From Paraescarpia echinospica (taxonomy: Eukaryota > Annelida > Polychaeta > Sabellida > Siboglinidae): a stretch of DNA of 64,000 nt. Below, one piece after another: positions 25,417-36,000 of this stretch. The stretch spans positions 66,696,612-66,760,611 of the forward strand of contig CM034533.1 of the NCBI GenBank assembly GCA_020002185.1, in the 5' to 3' direction. Numbering within the stretch: position 1 is the stretch's first letter; each line of letters begins with the position of its first letter. Below the pieces are notes generated by a model. It saw nothing but the letters and a program-made list of their open reading frames with translations, searched no databases and was not told the DNA's origin. The position numbers and the translations under genes are program-made.

Positions 25417-26139
25417 CTGCACCAGGGGTAGTGAGTGAACAGTGCTCTGTGTAGTGTTGCTATCAGATAGATCTTATATACATTATATACTTACCGCTTT
25501 TTCATGTCAACTCGATTACAGTATATTGTACGTTTTTTTTCGTAACAATTATACTGTTGTATTTTGCATTTTGGGACAAATAAATATTTCCTGTTCCTGT
25601 TGCGGTTCCGGCATTACATGGTAATGGTATTTAATATATTGCGATTTTCAAACGACAATAACTCAAAAAGTATGGAACATACCCAGCAACAAGGTAGGTA
25701 AGATTATTATCTTTACGGTGATATAAAATATTAAATACTGCAATTGCAATTTCACGTACAACCTAAAACAACACACCGTGCGCCGCTCTCCATCGCCTGT
25801 GGTGACAAAACGAACGGTCGCTATGTGTCGCAGCAAACTGTGCAGAATATGTACAGAAAAGGTCCACAAATAGGGACGGGACGGAAGGGGTTAAAACATT
25901 ACTTGAATAACACGACACTGTTTTTTTAGAGTATATTGCATTCAGGTTGGGAATAAAAACGGTTCATTTCAGTCAGTCTTTAAAGGAACATAGTCTTTCG
26001 TTTTTTCATTTTAAGATCGACATTGTTAGACAGTATAAACGGTATCTATTATAACGTACTGTGCGTAAAATGTTGTTTAACGAAGCAGAACTAACTTTAA
26101 AATTTAACCGTTCAATGTTTCCCTAATGAACAAAACACG
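25417..26139. other. Intergenic stretch, nothing recognised
   Basis: AT-rich. The short frames on both strands show no recognisable features. Confidence 0.5.
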
Positions 26140-26185
26140 CTATACCAAAATCAATATCATGGTGTTTTGGCAGGGGTAAATATCA

Positions 26186-26370
26186 TGGTAAGTTCTTATA
26201 TATCGCAGTATCCACTCCTCAGGATTGTTCAAAGCTCTTCACACTTTACACCCTGGCAGACCTGTTCAATCGAACACCATCTCGACTTCTCTGGGAAGCA
26301 TCCAGGCTGCAATTAATGCGCGAAGTCTGTTCTTACACAAATATCCACCAATGTCTATAGCCATGGTATA
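26186..26370 (-). mobile_element. SINE copy (family of the 10017 element), 5'-truncated
   Basis: The minus-strand sequence matches the body and 3' part of the SINE at 10017-10310: both contain the ATGGTGTTCGATTGAACAGG stretch and a tail near AAGAACTTACC. The tRNA head is missing. CATGGTA occurs at both edges and could be a target duplication, but the surrounding repeat contains the same motif. Confidence 0.75.
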
Positions 26371-26461
26371 TCGTGATACATTGTATACCACAGTAAATAC
26401 TATGGTATATATATACCGTGGTAAATATCATGGTGGTTTGGCAAGGGTATACCATAGTATG

Positions 26462-26723
<262 letters not shown>

Positions 26724-27109
26724 CATATATACATCATGTTATTTTCAGTTCAATAGTATGGTATATCATGGTATATCATACGTATGAACTAAAATACGAT
26801 GACATACCATGAAATATCATGGTTTACCATTGGTGTGGCATGGTATATCATGATATATCATGGAACATCGTTATGAGACACTCATAATATACCATAATAC
26901 GCCATGATATACAATGATATCTTCTTCATCCGTGCCACCGCCTATCCTCAATGTGCTGATGATAGGCGGTGGTTGGCAAGCGAACACGAACTGTGCTAAT
27001 GTACATGTGCATTGTGCGATTAACATAAATAACGTGTAAATAAACATAAATACGTGCACAAGAGCTTTGTGTCTAGAATATCGGACTTGGATATGTCAAT
27101 CTTATGTTT

Positions 27110-27790
27110 GAATGCATCCTGGCTGTTTACATTAACAACATGTTGAGGGAGGGAGTTCCAAAATCAAATGGTACTGGGGGAAAAAGAATATAAATGGTAG
27201 TTGCATCTGGAGTGAGGGATGTGGTATGATAACGATAGTTGTTGTCTCGTGACAACATTTACTGGAAAAATGGTACTGATTTATTTGTATTCCAACTAGG
27301 CCATTTACTATCTTGTACATCATGCATAGTTTGTCGTCTGTTTTTGTCTGTAAGGGTCCTCCAATCTAAAGTTTGGAGCATGGATGTGACACTGGAGGTA
27401 TTGTGGCGGCGATGTAGGACATATTGGACTGTAGGGCGTTTAATCGTTTCTAGTTTGTTTATTTGAGTAAGTGTATAGGGCTCCTAGGCGGTACAGCAGT
27501 TTTGTTTTGAGTATGGGTCTCACAAAGGTGAAATAGGCCAACGTTTTATTTGGATTAATGGTACTTTAAGATTTCTGCGGAGGAAGCCTAGTGATCTATT
27601 TGCGTTTGAAGAAATGTTATTTATATGGGCATTCCACCGAAGATCTGAGGTTATGGTGACACCAAGATATTTGACCTGCGAGACAGTTTCTAGTGTTTGA
27701 CCATGGAGCATGTATTTGTTGTTTATGATAGGTTTGTGTCTTGTTATTGGTATGATATGGCACTTTTAAAGATTGAACTCCATTTTCCAA
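27110..27790 (-). mobile_element. LINE fragment: late RT and C-terminus
   Basis: The minus strand at 27711-27560 encodes VSQVKYLGVTITSDLRWNAHI and SLGFLRRNLKV, the late RT blocks of CR1/Jockey-type LINEs. Downstream to about 27110, in broken frames, are a TVQYVLHRR-type and an NKSVPFF-type stretch plus a MMYKIVNGLV block, giving the LINE C-terminus. No poly(A) or microsatellite tail is visible. Confidence 0.7.
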
Positions 27791-28030
27791 GTCTGAGAGT
27801 TTGAAAATTTGCTCAGCACAAGAGCGTTTCGGTGTAAAGCCTGCTTGTTCCTCACGCAGTTCGGTTCAATATCATCTGGCAGTACACTTTCCCTGGTATT
27901 GACAGCAATGTCACACCTCTCCAGTTGTCACATTAAGTTGTTTAATTGTGCAAATGTTTCCGTCCATACCAGGTGACTTGTTTGTCTTGGGTGTCGCAAT
28001 GGTCTTCCTTACTTCATCCTCCCGAACTTA
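27791..28030 (-). mobile_element. LINE fragment: early RT
   Basis: The minus strand contains VRKTIATPKTNKSPGMDG, the early RT block, then after breaks EEQAGFTPKRSCAEQIF, the block that precedes the first catalytic aspartate. The second block is of the RTE type, so this may be a separate element from its neighbour, or one element with the middle RT deleted. Confidence 0.55.
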
Positions 28031-29080
28031 ACGAGAATTGAGCGTGACTTCCCTAGGCAATTACGTCACGTGCATCAACATATCTTTTTCATTGATCATA
28101 ACCGCTAGCATGGTAAACGCGGTTACCAAACTTTTAGCGCGGCGCTGTGTTTTCGTACGAAAACTACGTATTTCACTAAAACCAACTTTTCTGACAATTT
28201 ATTTGCATAACATGAGACAAATAAGTGATAAGGAATTACAATATGGATATCTTTCGCAAATGTTTCTTAAGATTTTTATGAAAACGGCATGTATATGTTG
28301 TTGACACGATCGGCGACAAGAGCAATATACATTAACAGTGCGAGTGATTTATTGTTGAAAACAGCATATTTGCGCAATTATGGCCTTAACTGGTCAATGA
28401 TGGGTATTGTTTTAAAACTAACATTAAATTATGTTTTTAGAACACAATGTACATCCCATCGAGCACCCATGGTTGGAATGACGGTTAAATGTTTTTTTGA
28501 TAACATTAAATTTTATTATCTGCACCCTGGACATACACAGTGGACTTGTATTTGTGATACCATGGTTTAGTTGGTGTTGTTTTCGTCTGGCAGCTTTTAC
28601 CTATTTACAGACAACATCGTAGTTGTAAATTGTTCCGGTGACTACACTGACACCATTGTCACCAGTAACACACATACGCGGACATTATTATATTTGATTA
28701 TATCCCTTCCTCTTGTCGTTGACAAAGTCATGCTCATTCTCTGACAAAGCTTGACAGTTGTATTCGATTTGTGTTCCATCAATATGTTGGGCGCAGTTAC
28801 TAGATCTGCGCAATCTGCAGATGTGCTGGGTTGTGCTGCGCAAACCTTGGATCTACCACAGTTGTGTTTAGATTTACAGATGGCACAAATTCATCGGTTA
28901 CGTCTTTTAAAACTATGTGTTACTAGTAGATGAGTAACCAGGCGTAGTCCCGGCTGTAGTCTGCCTCATATTTAGCAATACATATAAACTATGGAAGACT
29001 TTCTACAAATTAGGTATATCAGTGGGATCCAAAAAGGTACAAGACTATATTTTACAGTTTTTCAACTTACTACCCACCAT
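28031..29080. other. Upstream region of the SLC18B1-like gene; no feature firmly recognised
   Basis: No long open frames or transposon domains. It would contain the promoter and any 5' untranslated exon of the downstream gene, but I see no TATA box or clear CpG-rich island. Confidence 0.4.
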
Positions 29081-29099
29081 GCTGTGGCAGGTCACATAT
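29080..29099 (-). mobile_element. Solo terminus of the TATGTGACCTGCC element family
   Basis: The plus strand ends CTGTGGCAGGTCACATAT at 29099, the inverse of the terminus ATATGTGACCTGCCACAG at 46163. The similarity continues inward on the minus strand with GGGTAGTAAGTTG against GGTATTAAGTCG in the copy at 46573. It sits about 50 bp upstream of the start codon of the transporter gene. Confidence 0.5.
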
Positions 29100-29133
29100 G
29101 AGAAGTTTGCTGTTTCAGAGGTGGTCACATGAC

Positions 29134-29159
29134 TGACGTCATGTGTCAGAATGACGTCA
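29134..29159. promoter_or_regulatory. Two full CRE palindromes (TGACGTCA) at the start codon
   Basis: TGACGTCA occurs at 29134-29141 and 29152-29159, 18 bp apart; the second overlaps the proposed ATG at 29151. A third copy is at 29742-29749 in intron 1. TGACGTCA is the full binding site for CREB/ATF bZIP factors. Function is inferred from the motif only. Confidence 0.45.
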
Positions 29160-29504
29160 TCAGCTGGCATGCCACAGAAAGACGATGACAGATTGTTTGG
29201 TGCCATCGCAGCCATCCCACATGATACCCAGCTTAAGAAGGACTTCATTTCTTCCAGTCAACGACACGACTCCATTACACTGCCATCAGATGGCAGCACT
29301 GTGTCACTGCCGCAGAAAGACTCATTTTCATATAATGCATCAACAGACCGAGAAGTATTGTTGCCCCCAGATGTCAGCACGGTGTCTCCGTTCTCACTGT
29401 GGAACTCGTCAACGAGACAAAAGTTGTTGTTGCTTGCCTTAGCACTTGTTGACCTCATGTCAAACATGTGTCTGTCCGTGCTCGCTCCGTTCTTCCCTGA
29501 AGAG
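29151..29504 (+). CDS. SLC18B1: SLC18B1-like exon 1
   Basis: Encodes residues 1-118: a polar N-terminal tail of about 85 residues rich in Ser, Asp and Pro, then TM1 (LLLLALALVDLMSNMCLSVL) and the APFFPEE loop. The donor is GAG then GTACCA, phase 0. The tail contains three similar stretches (SDGSTVSLPQKDSFS, PPDVSTVSPFS and an earlier PQKD), hinting at internal duplication. Confidence 0.85.
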
Positions 29505-32500
29505 GTACCATCTCCTTATCACTTCATTGTTCCGTTCTTTATGATGAGGTATTATCTCTTGATCACTTTATAGTAAACCACAGTTAGTTTAATAAAAAGT
29601 GCATCCTTTTGTGAAATAACTGCTTTTACTTTGATTGTTAGATTTAGTAACTATTAAAAGTCCGAATACCTGTATGCTAAACATCTAGAGCTTTCACACG
29701 ATTTTGATTGATCCCGATAACGAAATGTGTTGTTTGTCTGATGACGTCAACAGACAGACAAATAGGTCAAATACAAATGCATTTGCATTTAAATAAACTG
29801 ATCCAGTATTTGAAAATTTTGAGCCAAAAATATTTGCGTTTGCATTTAAATACATTTATAAGTATTACACAAGTATTTGAAAATCAAATACTTTTCAAAT
29901 ACTTTTTCAAATACTTATAGCATTTAATTCTGTCAATGAAAACTGTTATCACAGCTGTGCTTAATGAAATTGTTGCTTGGTCTAGGCAGTTGATACAGGT
30001 CACCCATGTTACTTATGTGATCACCGAGGCATGACATTCACTGGGAGAAAACTGGCCTTCCTTTATTAGCTGACCAACTGCAGCCACTTGCATGCTTTGA
30101 TTCTTAACTCAGCTTTAACTTGGGTCAGTGTCAAATGGATGATCAGTGTATCAGCTGGCCTGCCACAGGTACAGGTTAGCAAGCATTTAATTGACAGTGT
30201 GTGGCTTAATCTAATTTTATTGAAAGACAATGAAAAAAAGGATTATCCTGTCACAGGGGAAAAATTAACAATGTGTGACCAATTATAGCTTGGTACTATT
30301 GATTCAATGAACTCCCTTAATTCTGTATAAACAATGGTCAAGTATAGCTCTTTTTGTCATTGTTTATTGTGCACGGGCACGAGGACGTCAAGATAATTAT
30401 TAGAAAAGTATTTGAAAAGTATTTGAAATACTTTTGAAAAGTATTTGCAGTTGCATTTGGCATACACAACATGTATTTGCATTTTAATTTGCATTTGAAA
30501 TGCCAAACGTATTTGCATTTACATTTAATTACTGTATTTTACCCCATGTCTGGTAATGGATATGTTCAATTTTGTTTCTTGAAAAATACTTATATTTACG
30601 CATTACATCTAAGGCTTTTGAAAACTCATTGTAATATTTCAGCAGCGCTTCTCATTTTCAAGTAATTGTAAATAAACTAATTGCAGATGCATTGGTAATA
30701 TAGGGAGTTAATACTGTGCACTGACCTACGCAATATACGCCCTTTTATGTTGATTGTAAAGATATTGTTTGCTTCCAGGCAGCCAAGAAGGGGGTTAGTG
30801 AGACTACCAGTGGGGTGATATTTGGGGTGTTTGCACTAGTTCAGTTCATCACATCTCCAATCTTTGGCAAACTGGTAAGACGTTTATTAGTTATTAGTGA
30901 TAACAAAACTGGTTATTTTAAGTTATACTGCTTTTAGTTAATACATTTGTTAATGTTATGAAATGGAATATGAAAAAAAAAAAAGGTTGGTGCTAAAAAT
31001 ATTGATTTATTAAAATTCCTTTAATATCCCTCATGGAGAACCCTGACCCCACTAATTGGCTACCAGTAACCCTTCAACATATGCTTTTTTAAAACCCTGT
31101 TTCCCCATGCAGTACCTGGACAGGTTTAAAAAAACAATTTAGCGTCGGTATGATGCTACATTCATTAATGATGTTGAATAATAATGTAATTTCTTTTGCG
31201 CTTATATCCACGGAAACCAAGCTCAGATAATATTTTCTAAGACTACCTACAAGTGACCAAGACTTGATTATGTGGCATGACATAGCTATTGTTTACTGGG
31301 TTTCGCAGACTTTGGGAAAGTAACGGATTGTGACATTCCTTTCAGCTGCCTATTGTTGGAGCAAGATTCCTTCTTCTCGCCGGCCAATTCTTTGGAGGTG
31401 GATGCATACTTCTCTTTGGGTAAGTGACATCAGTCTAGTCCTCAGGTGGTAGTATTCACCAGTTCTTTGGAGGTGGATGCATACTTCTGTTTGGGTAAAT
31501 GACACCAGTCTTGTCTTCAGCTGGTGGCATGTACCATTTCTTTGTTGGCGGATACATACTTCTCTTTGGGTAAGTGCCACCAGTCTTGTCTTGAGCTGGT
31601 AGTATTTACCAGATCTTTGGTGATGGATGCTTACTTTTCTTTGGGTAAGTGACACCAGTGTGGTCTTCAGGTGGTAGTATTTACCAGTTCTTTGGTGATG
31701 GATGCATACTTTTCTTTGGGTAAGTGACACCAGTCTTGTCCTCAGCTGGTAGTATTTACCAGTTCTTTGGTGGTGGATGTGTCTTCCACTTTGCCTAAGT
31801 GAGCAGGTTGTGTATATGACACGTTTTGACTATGACAAGTTGTGACAAGGGTGATTCTCTCCTCCATACCTTATGGTGACCAGTTTAAAACGGAAATAAC
31901 CTTTGAATGGGCAAAACATTAGAAATTACAAAACAATTTGTTGATTCGCTCAACAGAGGTATTAATTCATTGCATTAATTTAACATTTAATTCAACAGTG
32001 TACATATAATTGAACACACTGATGACAGTCATTTTGTTGTTAGACATTTTGATCGAAGGATATTTCCATTTACTGGTAGGACAGGCAGTGAATCTTGGTA
32101 CAGCTCTGCTAGCGTCAATGTGTTTACATGTTAACGTGAATGTTGTGGCTTGCAGTACCCTACATTACATTCCCAGCAGCGATGAGAACACAACACTGTT
32201 TACCGTCATGTGTTTTGTGGTGCGGTGCTTTGCTGCGACCGGATGTTCAGCGTCCAACACCGCCAGCTTCGTAATCACAGCCAAAGCCTTCCCCAATAAC
32301 GTTGCCACTGTCTTTGGGATTCTGGAGATGGCTGCTGGTCTCGGCTTCATGATTGGACCAGGTATAGGAGGCGTCCTCTTTCAGGTGGGTGCAGCAATTT
32401 CATAAGTGAACCAGCTTTTATAAACATATATCTTTACATCATGTACAGCTGCCCACTGACGCATGAAGTTGGTTGTGACTGCATATCCACTGTCACATTT

Positions 32501-32963
32501 TAGGTATCCACTAAATGTCCATCTAATCATTGAAGCACAGCATCCAGTTACCTTTGTGTATCTAGACGGGTTACCCCAGTTGATGTATGTTATAACTTGT
32601 AATGTTGTATCAATTAGCCTGTTTAAGAAAAATCTAGACAAATACTGGTCAAGCAAGACTTTATCATGTGATGTTGAAATACTACTGAATATTTTAACTG
32701 CATGTTGAACACTGTAATAGAAGATGAAGAAGATGTATAATCACATTATTAAGGAGTCAAATGAACCCTATAATCAGAAACACCCATCAACCAGTGGGTT
32801 GGTTTAATTTAGATTTTGTGAAACCTTATTTGCATTTTCAGATCTCAGGGTTTGCGCTGCCTTTCATGTGTCTGGGGGCTCTCATGATGTTGTCTACACC
32901 TGTGTGTGCGTTGTGTCTCCAGCAACAACAGTTTGGTTAGTTTATGTTGCTGCGTACACTCGT

Positions 32964-33050
<87 letters not shown>

Positions 33051-36000
33051 ATGAGTGTTTGTGTGTGTGCCTCTGAGTGTGTTGCACGGGCACATGCGTG
33101 TGTGCATGTTTGTGCTTGATGTCACCAGTATCGACAGTTAGTAAGTTACATACAGAGAACACCTTTCCCAAACCTCTTGTGCGACCTTGCCTAGTGAATA
33201 AAGGATAAAACATGGACCACATGTGTTCGTTGTTAGCATATTCCACTGAACTTGATTGTGTATCTACAGAAATACATGTAAACATGCACAACTAATCACG
33301 CAATTGTGAAAGCAGACAGATTGTGCGTGTTCACTGTCAGTGGTTGCACTATGTTTCCCCAGGAGACATCCACAGTGTGGCCACAGTGCGTCTGCCCAGT
33401 CTCCTGCGGGTTCCCGCGGTCCTCGTTGTGTGCCTCGCAGTCACACTTGGCGCCCTCGTGTGGTCCGTCATTGAACCAATACTGGAGCCCCACCTGGTGG
33501 TGGTGAGTAGACTTTTCATTATCAGCCAACAATTTTCGTACAGGGCATGGATATCCTTTCATTAGTTAAAAATCAAGGCCTGCAATTTTCTAAATGGCAC
33601 GGAAAAGCCTGAAATTCCATAAAATTCAGTTCTCTGCCTATGGAGGGTGCCACTGTAGAATCAAGTTTTAAAAGATAAAAAATACTCTAATGGTGGATTA
33701 TAACTGCTGCCCTTGATTTTTTTCATGGGTTCGTTAAGCTAGTACAGGTATAGTGTAATTATTCTTAACATGTATGTTTAGTGTAATTATTATGCATACA
33801 TGTAAGTCGGTTTTGGCATGGCTCATTAAAGAAAGCATAGAAAGAGCATATATTTTATAGTTACTGAAGTATATAAACTCTGGCCGAGTTTTTTGCCCTG
33901 GTAGATCTGTCATGGTGGAGTATTCATGTTGTCTGCTGTGGTAAGCCTCAGCCCCATGTACCTGGGGGGTTATTTTTCTAGTTTTACTTCAGTCCCGTGT
34001 ACCTGTGTTTGTTGTTGCAGTTTGACCTCAGTTCCATGTACCTGTGTTGTTGCAGTTTGACTTCAGTCCCATGTACCTGTGTTATTGCAGTTTGACCTCA
34101 GTCCTATGTACCTGTGTTGTTGCAATTTGAACTCAGTCCCATGTACCTGTGTTGTTGCAATTTGACCTCAGTCCCATGTACCTGTGTTTGTTGTTGAGTT
34201 TGACCTCAGTCCCATGTACCTGTGTTTTGTTGTTGCAGTTTGACCTCAGTCCCATGTACCTGTGTTTTGTTGTTGCAGTTTGACCTCAGTCCCATGTACC
34301 TCGGCCTCATCTTCCTCCTAATGGCTGCCTTCTATGCTTTCTCATCGCCCTTGTGGGGCTATGTCGCAGATAAACTGGTGAGAGTTGCTCACCCGGTCAC
34401 TCAGTAATCTATGGACAGTATTGAAACATGTCACTGACACACACATGGGATATCTTGCCAGTTCTAAGGCACGCCACTAACACATTTGTCAGTGATTGTT
34501 ATATACTTCAGATATATGTCACCTTTTGAGAATACTAATGTGTGTCATTAACACACTTTTCAATGGCTGTCATTTACTTTTAATATCTGTGATATCTTGA
34601 CAGTACTAACACGCATCACTAACACATTTCTTAATGACTCATATACTTAAGATATCTGCCATCTCTTGACAATATTAATATGTGTCACTTCTTAATAATT
34701 GTCAAATATTTTACATGAGTAGTACAGGTGTGCACACCTACACTACTCATGTGTATGTCATCTATTGACATGTCTTGTCAATGATTTATATTGATTACTT
34801 ATTTGTAAATTACGCAGGCTACATAAATTGATTTGAAAGGTGAGCCATAAGCTGGTTCTCTCGTGTGTTATCCTTTGTATTCGTTCTCTCTGTGATGACT
34901 TTCACATTCGCGATGTTTTCATAATCTTTGATTGTTTTATATAACGTATTGTCTTGTCTTGTATTGATGCTTTGAACAAATGATGCAGTTGTTAATTCAG
35001 CACAACTACACAAGCACCTGATGTTGTAGGCTGATGCAGCTATCATGCTCGTGTTTGGCTTTCTATTTTCTGGGCTGGGCCTGCTTCTGCTGGGGCCGTC
35101 GCCTCTCTTTGGGTTTGACCCACTTTACAAGTAAGTGGTGACACCAGTGGAGACCAACTACACAAATAGGTTAGACCAATAATGTTACGTCTGGTGTTGT
35201 TCTGAGTTCTGTTTGATGTCAATTCTTCTGCAATGTGCGATGTTGATTGTTCCGTACTGTGTCATGTCAGCTGTTCTGTGGCATGTGAAGTTTGTTGTTC
35301 GATGTATTTTGATATATATTGTTCTGAGCAGAGAATATCTTGTTCTGTGCAGTGTAATATCTTGTTCTGTGCATTTTGAACATGTGATGTTTGTTATGTG
35401 ATGTTTGTTATTCTATGATGGATGATGTTGGTTGTTTTGTGCTTGTAATGTCTGCTTTCTGTGTGATGTTCATTGTTCTGTCCTGTGTGATGTTGTCTTC
35501 TGTGACGTTTGTTGTCCTGTGTGATGTATGTTGTGATGTATGTTGTGATGTATGTTGTGATATTTGTTGTGATGTATGTTGTGATGTATGTTGTGATGTA
35601 TGTTGTGATGTATGTTGTGATTTATGTTGTGATGTATGTTGTGATGTATGTTGTGTTGTTTGTTGTGATGTATGTTGTGATGTATGTTGTGATGTATGTT
35701 GTGATGTATGTTGTGATGTTTGTTGTGATGTATGTTGTGATGTATGTTGTGATGTTTGTTGTGATGTTTGTTGTGATGTATGTTGTGATGTTTGTTGTGA
35801 TGTATTTTGTGATGTATGTTGTGATGTATTTTGTGATTTATGTTGTGATGTTTGTTGTGATGTTTGTTGTGATGTATGTTGTGATGTATGTTGTGATGTT
35901 TGTTGTGATGTATGTTATGATGTATGTTGTGATGTTTGTTGTGATGTATGTTGTGATGTATGTTGTGATGTATGTTGTGATGTATGTTGTGATGTATGTT

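Noticed and set aside
31350..31730. Minus-strand 126-codon frame with a 25-residue repeat
   Set aside because: It is a shadow of the 75-bp array over exon 3 and intron 3.
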